Source: Phoronis australis (Eukaryota; Phoronida; Phoronidae). From it: a DNA stretch of 64,000 nucleotides. The notes below the pieces were generated by a model that saw nothing but the letters and a program-made list of their open reading frames with translations, was not told the origin of the DNA and did no database searches. The stretch lies in the NCBI GenBank assembly GCA_002633005.1, contig NMRA01000075.1, positions 485,950 through 549,949 of the forward strand, given 5' to 3'. Shown in pieces: positions 23,917 to 35,099 of this stretch; within the stretch, counting starts at the first letter, position 1, and each line of letters begins with the position of its first letter. The position numbers and the translations under genes are program-made.

Positions 23917-24192
23917 CTAAATAATAGAACTTCACGGTTGATCTAATCTAAATAAGTATTGTGGGTTTTTCAAAAGGTAGTTTTACGGGGTTGTATATTT
24001 CTTACTTTACAATAATTATACAAGAAACATTGAAATTCTGAATATCTAGGAATAATCTGTTAATTATGACAGACTTGCATGATATAGGTGCATCTGAATG
24101 ATGCCGCGGTGTGCATTTACGACGCAGTTTTAGAGCGAGACTGTACTGTTTTCAGTATTCAATTTTGCGACGACACCAGATCAAACGTAGCA

Positions 24193-24344
24193 ACGGCGGA
24201 TCCACGATTTTTAAGGGGGGGGGTCGGTTAAGAACTTTTTAAAATGGGGGACCAAGCCAACAAAGTAAAAATTATAGATTTCATATCACTAAAATCAAGG
24301 GAAAAGGGGGATCCGGATCCCTTGACCGCCTTGGATCCGCCTAT
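24193..24344. mobile_element. Nested short element with GGCGGATCC ends
   Basis: About 150 bp is bounded by GGCGGATCCACG on the left and CTTGGATCCGCC on the right, which are inverted ends. A G-run follows the left end. Unlike the 7900/45344/52873 family, the interior is different and contains GGATCCGGATCC. No coding capacity. Confidence 0.6.
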
Positions 24345-24530
24345 GTGTAGACTAGTACGTGCTTGATGGTGTATTGTGGTTTCCTTAGAATACGACTGGT
24401 CGAGCAGGGCGTCATCGTCGTAAGCGCTACGTGTTTGTCTGAAGACAGCATCTTTGATTCTCCTGAGTTCCACCTCCATTGGTCTGCGACTTAATGTTGC
24501 CCTGAACGGGTCTTGGCCCCCTACGGCCGC
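24345..24530 (-). CDS. Possible exon remnant, unknown family
   Basis: The minus frame, open from about 24542, reads GGQDPFRATLSRRPMEVELR and then an acidic stretch (AYDDDALLDQ). It then runs into the short element at 24193-24344, so only the N-terminal part can be original. The ATG at 24479 is internal. I recognise no domain. Its place inside the foldback element suggests transposon-derived coding. Confidence 0.25.
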
Positions 24531-24949
24531 GAAAAATAAACACTAAAATGGCACGGAAATAAAATCGGACATTCATCATGTTGCAGCTAATCGTGTGCGT
24601 GTACTTTAAGGTGTGTACGTGTGTTGGGCACAGACTTTACATTTTCCCCATGAGAACAGCTTTAAGACCCTTTTCGCAAATATCTGTCGTCATTCTACTA
24701 GTGTGTGCCATTGTATACCCACGTGATCAAGGTTTCATTAAAGCAATTCAATAATTTCTTTGTTGGGTTAATCCAGATCCACACAGCAGGATGGCTAAGA
24801 TACTTTAAACCTGCCTTTACTTAACCGGTTCCCTGGTCTAACAAAACCAGACTTTCAGACCCTTAAAGCACGTTGGTGAAATGCAAGATAGGTCTAAAAT
24901 TAGACCAGGTTTAAGTCTTAAACCTGGTTTTATTAAACCACCGTCATGA

Positions 24950-26630
24950 AATCGGCGGCAAGTGTACACCTTTTTAGCGCCATTGTGATTTTCAGCCTCA
25001 TCTCTCATTGAATATAAATATTACTCTCGTAATGTACGAGTTGATTATTTGCACCATGCGGCCGACGATACATGTACCTCTCTGCCTCGTGCGGTGTTTG
25101 CGCAAAGTGGCAATTTCGATATTGTGGTGGAAAATCAATGTGTGCGTTTTTTCGTTGTTTTGGTGAATGTCGACGTCAGTTTCTGGTCGGTGTCACATGG
25201 TGCTTTTTGGGAATTCATAGCAAAAACTCCAGATTTGCCTCGCAGAGCGTGACAATCTCCGTGTACTTCCAGTTCGTGCAAAACATGTGCAGCAGTATAA
25301 GTTCAAATAGCATCACATGCAACTTTGCAAATTAGCTCATATTCAAAGTTACTACAATACTTCACTGAAATTTTAATCTCGTCAAAAATTCATAAAAGCA
25401 TGTGGAGAAATTCACTACGTTTTTCACTCGTTAAAAGCTACATTCCGCGCGACACTCCCATTGAGTTTCACTCATCAACCTTAAAATGCAACGTTTCACT
25501 TATCAACCTTAAAGTACAACAGATGATTGTATGAAACTGCGTCACGTCACAATGATTTCCCGGAACTCAAGAGCTACCGTAACGGCCCTCACATTTCTTT
25601 TTCGTATTTGCTTATTGATTGCGTCTCAAAATGGGGTGGGCCATTCCCTCGCTCACTACTGAAATCGATCGGTGTCGGCAAATGTATTCACGTAAACATT
25701 ACAAAATTGTTCTCAATTTGGTAAATGAATTGTTGTAGACTTTAACAATGCGCCAACCTGTTTACACTTTAACACTTAAAACGGAAGCAATGAGTTAGTG
25801 GCGACTGTATCAAGCTAACAACGCCCGTTGACAAAGCGTCGTTTTACCCGTTGTTTGAGACATCCGGTACCAGTAATTCATGATTCCACGGAAGGAATTT
25901 CTATGGACGAACGCTACCTTACATGTCTGTGAGATTATGAATTGAGATTATATGTAAATATTGCGATGGTTTATCATCAATTTTGATTGGTAGGAACTAG
26001 CTTACCACGCATTGACATTAAGAATAACGTCGTGAGGTGTAAACAACATGGCAGAGAACTTGAATTGGGTTATGAATTAGTTGTCAAGGATACATGTACC
26101 ATTGGAAAGTAAAACAGGCTAGTGCCTTTCAAACCATTATCCTGGACTCTGAAGAACTGAAGAAGCTGATGGGTGAGATTTGATATGAAAATAACAGTTA
26201 TTATCTGTTAACTCTTTATCAATGAGTATTTTAATTATCTTAACAACAAGAAATATGAGTTTTCCAAATTACTTCAGTCATGGTTATGAGAAACAGTATC
26301 AACATACTAACATGCTTATTACACTTAATGGGTTTTCTTTATCGATCTCCCTGAAAACATTGCTAAATTTACTAATAGTTTGGTTAATTCTGTATTTTAG
26401 AGGACTTGATTATCTGGAATCCAAACCTTTGCTTTTAACATCCAATTATATAAATTATACGTAGTTTTCAAGTCAATGAAGTCTTCTTATTAAAAACCAT
26501 TGAAAGTGACTGAAATTCGATATGGGATAGCTGAAATTATATAGTAACGCACTGGCTAATCCTGGAGCCTGAAGATCAGTAGCGTGAAAATAACTTAAAC
26601 CTCGAAATAACTATTACCTTATCCTTTGAA
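24950..26630. other. Intergenic, no supported gene
   Basis: Several 65-87 codon plus frames between 25049 and 25724 overlap one another and have no motifs. The 80-codon plus frame at 26222 is AT-driven and hydrophobic at its end. Confidence 0.5.
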
Positions 26631-26635
26631 AGACC

Positions 26636-26925
26636 TTAAAGAATTGTTTTTGACCCATTTGAGGGCAGATTAGCAAGTTTGACTACACCATAACGTAGAC
26701 CACTTTGTAGAGTAATGATATTATCCATGAGTTGAGGGGGAGGGAGGACTAGTGATTGGTAAGCATCAAGGTTGTCATTCATGGTCAAACATAATTCTTG
26801 CTTACTTGGCACACCACGACGTTTAAAACAATCCTCACCTACGTTTGTGTGGGTTTTAAAAAGAAATTTGAGACTGTCTAGTTTGTCAAAATTGATGCTA
26901 GAGGGCATATATTCTTTAAAACACC
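26636..26925 (-). CDS. Candidate terminal exon, unknown protein
   Basis: A good acceptor (CATAATTTGCAG) ends at 26926. The following frame is open for about 95 codons to TAA at 26636. It begins CFKEYMPSSINFDKLDSLKF, continues with GEDCFKRRGVPSKQ, and ends KLANLPSNGSKTIL. The mixed, soluble composition with no stops is more protein-like than most frames here. A second minus frame at 27300-27617 could be an upstream exon of the same gene, but I found no clean donor for it. The first ATG is at 26908, though the acceptor suggests an internal or terminal exon. I do not recognise the family. Confidence 0.35.
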
Positions 26926-27299
26926 TGCAAATTATGTTCCATTGAAGACAGTTGTTATTTATTTTTTACCAAGAACATAAAAAGTTACTTACTTGAATAC
27001 CTACTTTTATGAGCCTACTCACATAATCTGCATGTACACTATTTTTTCATGGTAAAGAGCTTTGATTTTCGTTACATGGGCTTACATTTAGGAAGCTGTG
27101 AGGCATACATTGTACATTAAAGAGATTATCTAAGTCTCAGCCATCATCTGTGTGTTTTACATTCTCTGTAGTATGGGTACCCTGTTGTGACAACTGCTGA
27201 TTGATAGTAAACAACGTCTGCAATTTCCCTGCCCTGTATCAATTATCTATCTGCCTGTGTACATAGAAACAAAGAAACAGTAATTGCAACAATTTGGTC

Positions 27300-27617
27300 T
27301 TAAAATATCTGAAAGTGTCTCAGAAAATAGTATAACAAGCAACTTTGAATTTGTTCTAGACCCAGAATCAAAGATTTTACTGTTTTAAGAGTTGTTGTGA
27401 ATGTGAGGAAATCTTTTGTTATGAAATCAGCTTCATGTTTCTGAAGTACACTCAGTCGTTTAGTAAAAGATTGAGCAATTATGAATGCTTGATTTAATAA
27501 AAGACGATGGTTCATGTTACTTGTGCTATAATATTTATGTGAGTAATATAATTCGTCGGATAGACCAATCATTACATTCATGGATTTTACTTCAAGAAGA
27601 GTATTCCATCTAACAGT
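27300..27617 (-). CDS. Candidate exon or decayed transposase fragment
   Basis: The frame is open for 105 codons. It starts just after a stop with TVRWNTLLEVKSMNVM and continues with SFTKRLSVLQKHEADFITKD and then KTVKSLILGLEQIQSC. The codons before the stop (LSKKAFW) also read sensibly, so that stop may be a mutation. The RWN-plus-helix pattern is loosely like the helical region of hAT transposases or long helical scaffold proteins. This is a weak resemblance, not an identification. Confidence 0.3.
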   Translation of the reverse strand, partial: TVRWNTLLEVKSMNVMIGLSDELYYSHKYYSTSNMNHRLLLNQAFIIAQSFTKRLSVLQKHEADFITKDFLTFTTTLKTVKSLILGLEQIQSCLLYYFLRHFQIF

Positions 27618-27619
27618 TC

Positions 27620-30600
27620 ACCAAAATGCCTTTTTCGACAGCAAAACTGCTGACGTTCATTTAGTAGTAGTTGCAAGGTAAATATATTTTGTTCCATCTT
27701 AGCTGAATTATATAATTTACATTATGTGTGTATTTGGGGAAAAGGGACCAATATCATGTGTTGAGTGACATGCCCTCGCATTAATCAGTGCGATAAAGCA
27801 ACCAACATTTTCTAAATAATAGTCTTTCCCTTGTTTACTTATTTATTATTGTGATATTTAAAATGAGGGTGGCCTCTCCAGTGATAGCACTCCTTTCCAA
27901 GAGGGCCCCTTATGTACATGTACAGTATATGTTTTTTTAGCTTTTAATTATTATGACTCTGACATGTTTTAATCATGGTCTTTAAATTTGTGAAAAAAAC
28001 TGATATCAAATCCAATTTGAAGGAAACATATTACATAAACATCTTTTTATTTTTGCCACAAATTATTGAACTGTGATATTTCACAGTTCCGTGATTTTAA
28101 GAAATCAGGTGAAGATAAGAATCAAATGGAAGTTTCACTCTGTGAATGGCTCAATCATGAAATTAAAGTTTTATTTCATATTTTTTTAAACTTTCAACTT
28201 CTAGACACAGTGCCTTCAACAAAAACACTTGCTCGGAATTTGTTATTCAGAGGATTACATTTCAGCTGTTTTTTAGGAGAAACGGAAAGGGCTAAGGTGT
28301 GCTCGTGTGGTATTTTCTCAAAATTTCAGCTTGTGCCACAACTCTGTGATTTCCAAGTCTAGCTGGTGAAGTTTTCACAAGCCATTTAAGTTGAACGAGT
28401 AAGAACTGAGGTTTATTTGAAGTGCGTTAAATTATAAAATTATAAGTACAAGTTCTTCTGTATTACAAATTTCAAATGATGGATATTAAGAAATAAAGCG
28501 GCACTGTGATAGTGTAATTATAGTAATTGTAATAATAGCAGTTACTAAGACTGATTATCACTATAACTAATTTTATTTTCAATATCATTTTATTGCCGTA
28601 TATTCTCGGCATTGGTCCTACCAGTGCATGTTTTTTTGAATAGATGTTTGAGTGAATGGATGTTTGAGTGAACGAATGTGTGGAAATTTCCAGTCATGTT
28701 TCCAGAAGCCACTCCCTGCCAACGAAATTTTTGCAATGGACGGGACTCTTGAGCGAATATGCTGAATCACATGGTTCAGGCCATATCATCCTCAGTCAAA
28801 AATATTCAGTTCTTGCTCATAACCCAGAAGGTATATCATTATATCTGGGATAACATTGCAGAGATATTGTACCACACGACATACTCATAGGAGGCAATAT
28901 AAAACAGAAACAACACAGACAATGCAACACTTGAAATTAACCAATTAATTAAACAAAAAGAGTAAGAGAAAGAAAAGTGGTAAAAGAAAGCTAATTTGGT
29001 ACTGATAATACTACTAGTTTTTAAAACGGCTAGTAAAGACATATTCTGACATACATTAAGTACAATAGTCTTCGAAAAATATATCATGATATTGTTTCCC
29101 CCGGAAAAAAATTGCACGATCCGAAATTTGTTCAATTTGAATGAAAAAATCCAAATATCATCATGAAAATTCTCGGAGTGGAAGAGTAATTGGCGTCGCT
29201 GATTGTTGAAGGGCATATATTCGTTTTGTCTACTACTTATCACTCAGGTGAATGTGATTTATTTGTGGTACTAATAAACAAAATTCATGCTCAATACCAT
29301 TTCTTAGTTTCATACTGAAAATAGGATTAGGACTTATATGTATTGAAACAAAATTAGTAAAGTTGCTACCAACAAACATTCCATCAACAATAAAGTATCT
29401 TTTGATTTACACCATTTTCAGCATCAGACCTCCTATCAGTAAGTTTCTTTAACCAGGTGAGGATAAGATAATCACATTAACGAACAAAATGGATTTTCAG
29501 TGTCAAAGTTTAACCTGTACAACATCAAATGCATTTCACTGCAGTAATTCTCAACACAACAGGAATGTAGATGCAAACAAGAGTTGCTGCATGACATGTA
29601 ATTAATCGAAACATGTTTGAAGTCATGGGCACACTTATTTTAATTACGCAGTCGATTCACACAACCACGTGGATCAACAAGAGCAGATGATGATGGTTGA
29701 TAGACTCAACATGAAATAAGTTACATGAACACTTCGATTAAAAAGCAGGTACTGTATCACAGTTTTGGAGTCACATGTAGACAAACAGTGATCAAGTATC
29801 ATTGGTTTACATGCATAAAAAGTAAAATATCAGACTTATATGCTGTACGGTAAATGAGTAAGATGAAAAATATAGCCGTGTCTTTTCGTATTGACAACAG
29901 TCTATATCCACGTCAAGCAACTGTTCAACGGTAACTTTAAAATTAGTATCAAATGTTCACTGAAGCTGCGACAGTTTCTTTTAATAGAATAAATAACATG
30001 TGTTGTCATCGCAAAACCATTGATCGTCAAGGCAGTGGACTGGGTGGCCCCTGGAAGTCACGAGTCAAGTTTGTGCACGCCTTGTTTTTCTCTTAAGTAT
30101 CTGCTAATTATGGACACCGGTTGCAGTGGAGTGTCAACCTTTCTTATTCCTTGACAGCATAGTTGGATTTCTCTCTGAAGTACCTTTGTAGCCTCTAAAT
30201 GTAAAATATTGTGAAAAGTTACAATATAATTGAGCATTGAAACACCAAAACCAAAGATACAGTGCAAAGAAAACGACCATTGGGTACAAGTAATGATAAC
30301 TGCATCTGTGCCACCGAATGAATGCTAGTATCAACAAGTGTGAGAGGTTGCACGTTAGATGGTGCAAGAAGTAATGCACCTGTTGACATTTGGCTCTTGG
30401 TATAAGTCTTCATCGCATCATAACTTCTGATGGCCATTGCAAAACACTTTATGATTTAAGTGGATCCCAAAGTTCTAAGACTGGAAATTGAACTCATGGC
30501 AACATGATTAAGTCTCAAGAGCTACTCAGCAGCCGTTGCATGAATGTATAACGTTACCACACAACTGTTTTATCAAGCCCAAACAATGGTCATACTATTA

Positions 30601-30930
30601 TCGTCTTTTAATAAGCAACAAGACACCTGCACTGAGAGACAATAGAGTTGCATTTTCACAGAACAATTACTGTGGCTATAAACCCTGTTATCCACGCAAC
30701 TTAACGTTTGATTTTAACCACTTTCCTCATTCAGATAAGAGAAAACTTTTGGTCTTGCTAAGATATGGCAGTTCATTATGGTTGTGACCATGTCAGGGGA
30801 ATGAAATGGCATGCTGTGACATGCCAACCTAAAGAAACTCCCCAGTAGTAAGAAATGGCTGGAAATTTTCAAGCACTAATGATACATTGTCTAAATGAAA
30901 AGTGGGTTTTCGTAACAGAACGCATGCTTA
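27620..30930. other. Intergenic or intronic, no supported gene
   Basis: Contains a 98-codon plus frame at 28066, a 134-codon AT-driven minus frame at 28839-29243 and several mutually overlapping minus frames at 30058-30437. None has a recognisable motif. A two-unit 16 bp tandem duplication (GATGTTTGAGTGAATG) lies at 28643-28674. Confidence 0.5.
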
Positions 30931-31830
30931 TACACATGTATCTACTTTAAATTCCAGTAGAGCATAGGGTCTTTGCAAGAGCAGACACTAATTTTGATCC
31001 ATATTGAGATATTAAGGAAATGAATGAAACAATACCTCCAGGTTTCTTCAGGTGATCTGCTTCTATGACCAGTCTGGGACTCTTGCAAAGAAGTTTGTAC
31101 AGGGGGTTTGTATAAACCACTCATTCTGAAATTACAGATGACGAAGGAGGGTTAAAATACTAGTTGACTCTTTTTACCAGGGGCAATCACAAGGTTTAAG
31201 AATGTAATTCGAGTCAGTTTGTCACATCTTTATGCTTAAAACAATTGGATTCAATTACCAGTAGGCAACATTTGTAGCTGAGACAGCATCATTCTAAACT
31301 GACAGCGACTTAAGAGACTTATAACTGATGAAAATTCAGGCTTACATTAGAGCCCATACCTTAATCTCTCTATTCGATGCACATCTCGAAAATTGAGCAA
31401 TTCCATGACATGAGCAGACATAAAGATTTGCACTCCATTCACGTGATTTGATTAGTTAATTTTTTGAGATTGTGGGTTCAAGTAATGTGCCTGGACCATG
31501 CAGACTGTAAGTAAGCATTTTCTCCTAACCTGCACAGTCTAAGATGGAAGAACAGGGAAAAGTGGCCATCAATAACTGAATAGTTTTGATACTCCTATTC
31601 TTTCTTTTAAAACTTAATGGAATAAGAGAGATCAGATCAACTTATGGTTAGATGGGCCCGTGGAAAAAAGTAAAGCAAAACTAATTAGACATTATCAAGT
31701 ATAGCCATCTTGACCAAGACTTACAGCCTCACTGTACTCAGTATGACCAACACGGATATGAGCTTTCTAATTCTTTCCACCAACTGCTACACTGTTTTAA
31801 TTGTTGAAATCGACATAAAAGCCCTTTCAT

Positions 31831-32280
31831 GCTGACTTAACTCCGGTCTGAGAGCAACTTCGACGTGAACTGCGAAGTTAATTGAACCGTTTATACCGGC
31901 TTCGGTAGTTAACAGGTGTCTAACTAAACTGTAGCTAACGATGTTGCCATCGAAGTAATCACAACGTAGTGCAGATGCATCACATGCGCGCTAGGAGTTT
32001 TTAATGTGATAATTTGGGAACAGTGACATGTGATAATTGACAAAAAACTATTTCTAATTCGACTGGTGAGTATTCGAGCAAAATATATGCAGCTATTAGC
32101 GACGACACTACCCTGTAATTGTTGATGATAACAGTGGCCCCTGAAAATATCTTCGATGTAATGGAAGTTGACCATTCATACTGTACCGCAGCGTCGACGC
32201 TCCGCTTGTATACTGCGAAGTAAACTGATACAATTAACTTCGATTCAGGACCGAAGTTAACCGTTTATACTGACTGTAAC
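31831..32280. mobile_element. MITE-like inverted-repeat element
   Basis: The left arm, CTGACTTAACTCCGGTCTGA then GCGAAGTTAATTG, reappears inverted at 32205-32280 as TTAACTTCGGTCCTGA then TCGAAGTTAATTG. The arms are imperfect and about 70 bp long, with a noncoding interior of roughly 300 bp. No target duplication is confirmed. Confidence 0.5.
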
Positions 32281-32503
32281 TCCCTAAAACATCGACTTGC
32301 ACAGGCATCCTCAGCTTCTGATCATCCCCAATACACTATATAATACTATATTATTCTTCTTATATTGTTCTTTCTACCAATACCGTTTACGGTGTCCTGC
32401 TCCACCGGGTTTGCAAGAAATTTGCGGTCAAAGCACAAAGATCTTCCCAAAAAGGTCGTCCGGAGCAGCTCCTTGGTCTCACACGCAGGGTAAGGAAGTA
32501 TTC

Positions 32504-32571
32504 GATGAGTTACGGATAAACGGCAATTGCCGAGTTATCGATGATGAGTGACTTTCCATCCGTAACTCATC
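32504..32571. other. Long-arm hairpin
   Basis: GATGAGTTACGGAT (32504-32517) is perfectly inverted as ATCCGTAACTCATC (32558-32571). The 12 bp palindrome CGGCAATTGCCG lies in the loop. AACTCATC recurs twice just downstream. Function unknown. Confidence 0.8.
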
Positions 32572-32599
32572 GGATAATTCCTGCACCTCTCCAAACTCA

Positions 32600-34295
32600 T
32601 CAATCTTGGCCTAAAATGTACTTCAACTCATCATGGATCATTAACACTGAATAATTAGGAATCGGAATTGAATTTCTGAACTCGACTCATTCGCACTCTT
32701 TTTTAGTGGATCACTGCTGCAAAATTTGTTACGACATTGGCTTTGCTAGTATCAAAATACTAAAAACTTGTAACGAAATGAAACAATTTCCGATAATTAG
32801 TTGTGAAATGTACGTAACCTTGTGGACTAAGAATCGAGGAAAAAGAAACTGGTCAGTAGGTGACAAATATTTCAAGGCACCGAAGAGCCGACGCAAAAGA
32901 TCGAACCACAAAATTAGCATCACAATAACGGTAAAACGCCAATCGGTTTTACGTTGGGGTTCCAATTTCGATGGAACACCTTGATATATACATGTATTTA
33001 GAGTAACGAGCCCTTTCTTATCACACAAGTTTCATAGCGCGTGACAATAATGAGCAGCATTTCGCTTTGGCGACTCGCCGAGGCGTAACTTGAGTTAATG
33101 TGCACTGAAAGCAGGGTGGTGTGAAAACGTTCAATCGTCCTGACTTTCAAGGTAAGATTGATACGAGTGGTCAAAGTGTGTTATCTGGAGACGAGTTTCC
33201 TCCAAGTTTTAACGAAGTGGCAAGGCGGTTCAATGTGTCAAAACATTTTTTTAAGATTTGCCGATTGATCGTTTGAATACAGCGTGCAGTGAAGTAAGCG
33301 ATGAGTGGACAAAGTCAATGAAAAAAATTGACGATTAATGTATTTATACGTTTTTGGCTATTGAAAAGCAGTTCCATTTGAAAAGAGGAAGGTCCCATTT
33401 GGCGCAAAAACCCTTTTCAAGCTCTACATAACGTCGTGCGTGTATTGAATGAGCGTGCTTATTACAGACGATACAGTAGGTTTAAGACATGAATTATTTA
33501 GATCACATTGGATGACCATGGCGTGAACTAGCTCCATCTGGTGGTCACCTTTCTTTGTCACACTTTACATTTATTTTTAGTACTTTTCGACAACTAGTTT
33601 ATGGCTTTGACATTAACAATTTTGGCACGTGGATCTTCAACGCTATGTGCATTGTAGAAATATATATATAGTTTATTACATGGCGAAGTCGTTATCCCCG
33701 TTATCTAGAGCCCGAGTTAATTTTGGAGAATTATCGCCCGAGGGGCGTTATTATACCACATACTGAACGAGAAACATTGCAATGAATCGATCTACCTTTC
33801 TCGACTCGCCTCGGCTTGGTAACTACTGTATATGTCAGAGGCTCCCGTGGTGTCGGAGGTCGTGACGTTTTAAAAAAAGCCGAGATATTTTTGTAAAATA
33901 ATGCTTTTACTCAAAACCAATTGAAAACTAAAACAAAACAGAAATATAGTGAATGTAGAAATTAAGGTTTAGCAACTATTATAAGCTTCCTACACATTTT
34001 CTCTCGCTAAGCTTCGACCGGGAATATATCGTCTGCTAAAGTAGGTTACCACTAGTAACTGACTATAATGCTCAAGTCAAAGAATCCCGACCACAAGACA
34101 CCTGCATTCAAATTGGAGATCGGTGATTTACAAGTGAGAGAACACGAGAGAAAAATTTCACTGAATTAAAATATCGTTTTTGTGGAAATTATGCGTCTAA
34201 TTTTTCATAGCGTATATATGTCGGTGCAATACCCTTTGCTGAACATGCGATTGTTGGGCGTGCTTAATTTAAGTATTCTATTTTCACGTTCGATG
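32600..34295. other. Intergenic, no supported gene
   Basis: Overlapping plus (32706) and minus (32729) frames shadow each other. A direct repeat TATAGTTTATTACA occurs at about 33667 and again at about 34407, bracketing the tRNA-like segment. It may mark the edges of one insertion. Confidence 0.45.
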
Positions 34296-34298
34296 ACT

Positions 34299-34378
34299 CC
34301 AGCCGCTGAGTGGTGTAGTAAAGTCGGCGACTCGCAACTGTTGAGGCCCGGTTCGAATCCGGCCTCGGTTTCCGCCAT
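34299..34378 (+). repeat. tRNA-derived SINE head
   Basis: An A-box-like GCTGAGTGGTGTAGT is followed about 35 bases later by a perfect B box, GGTTCGAATCC. The T-arm pairing is irregular and no full cloverleaf forms, so it is not a working tRNA. A pol III promoter in this layout is typical of SINEs. A perfect palindrome follows at once. Confidence 0.45.
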
Positions 34379-34381
34379 AAT

Positions 34382-34403
34382 GTTATCTCACTAGTGAGAT
34401 AAC
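34382..34403. other. Perfect 22 bp palindrome
   Basis: GTTATCTCACT is followed directly by its exact reverse complement, AGTGAGATAAC. It sits just after the SINE-like head. Confidence 0.95.
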
Positions 34404-34657
34404 TTTATAGTTTATTACACGGTTGTATCTGCCATTCGAGGCTAGTGATGTGGTATGAAAACAATTAATTTGACAGGGAAAAATCATTGACGCACGTGAG
34501 CCGGCAGAACTTGGAGACACGGAAGTTATATTTTGTTCAAGATTTTGAAACAGGTTTTTCGCACATTTACATAAAAATGAATTGCTTTACATACGTGAAC
34601 AAATTTTACAACCCCCGCAGAGAAGATTTCAATAACTTGTCTTTTGCCGTGTTCGAC

Positions 34658-34974
34658 ATATCAACAAGGAATTGTTGGAGAAACTGATAAAATAATAAAC
34701 CGGTTTCACCATGGTTGCTTAGTCACAAAACCAACATGCGTCTGATGCCTTTCCGTATTGTGGTAGAAACTTGTGTGCATAAATAATGGTTTGAGCATAA
34801 CCACCCCGGCCAACCCGCGATCGAGAACGCCCGGAAGGCGATCGAGAACACCCGGAAAGCGATCGAGAACGAGCCCTTGCACCAAACATGGCAGGCGACA
34901 GTGACGTACACGGAGAGTTTAAGTGTCATTTTCTGCTTAAATAAAGGCCACTTTGGTACAAATGCTACAATACG
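34658..34974 (+). repeat. Duplicated gene tail and 3' flank, copy 1
   Basis: This roughly 315 bp matches the reverse complement of about 61290-61550. It opens with codons reading NKELLEKLIK then stop; the partner reads NKEVYEKLVKQ then stop. It continues through AATAAACCGG, the shared CACAAAACCAAC and GGTAGAAACTTGTGTGCAT blocks, CACCCCGGCCAAC (34802-34814) and two or three GCGATCGAGAACG units, ending at ACAAATGCTACA. The changes between copies keep the peptide chemically similar, so part of it may be a duplicated terminal exon. The rest is shared 3' sequence or transposon end. Confidence 0.7.
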
Positions 34975-35092
34975 AGCCCTCCCCCATTTTGGGGAAGTGG
35001 ACAAAAAGGTCCGCCTCAGAGAAACAAAAAGTCCGAGAAAACGAGATAAAAAAGCCACTAAGAAGGCACAAATGCACAATTCCCAGTTCTGG
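34975..35092 (+). repeat. Repeat R, copy 2
   Basis: Matches 12658-12780, including AAAGGTCCGCCTCAGAGAAA. It directly follows the duplicated segment above, whereas copy 1 stands alone. Confidence 0.75.
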
Positions 35093-35099
35093 ACGTGCT

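Larger units (their letters stand above)
23640..24942. mobile_element. Foldback DNA element with TTAGACCAGG-rich ends
   Basis: The left end begins GGTGGCTTAAT. The right end, read in reverse complement, begins GGTGGTTTAATA. Both continue for about 100 bp through related blocks: AAAACnnGGTT, ACCTGGTCTAA, GCATTT or TCATTT then ACCAAC, and AGACC half-sites. TTAAACCTGG/CCAGGTTTAA motifs recur several times at each end. The interior holds a CA microsatellite, a nested 150 bp element and a short minus-strand open frame, but no transposase that I recognise. A non-autonomous DNA transposon is the simplest reading. Exact boundaries and target duplications are unresolved. Confidence 0.55.

Noticed and set aside
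28839-29243. 134-codon hydrophobic minus ORF as a membrane protein
   Set aside because: The second half is driven by AT-rich codons, there is no clear start context or family, and it has no supporting exon.
34299-34378. Functional tRNA gene
   Set aside because: The B box is perfect, but no cloverleaf with a normal T arm and acceptor stem can be drawn.
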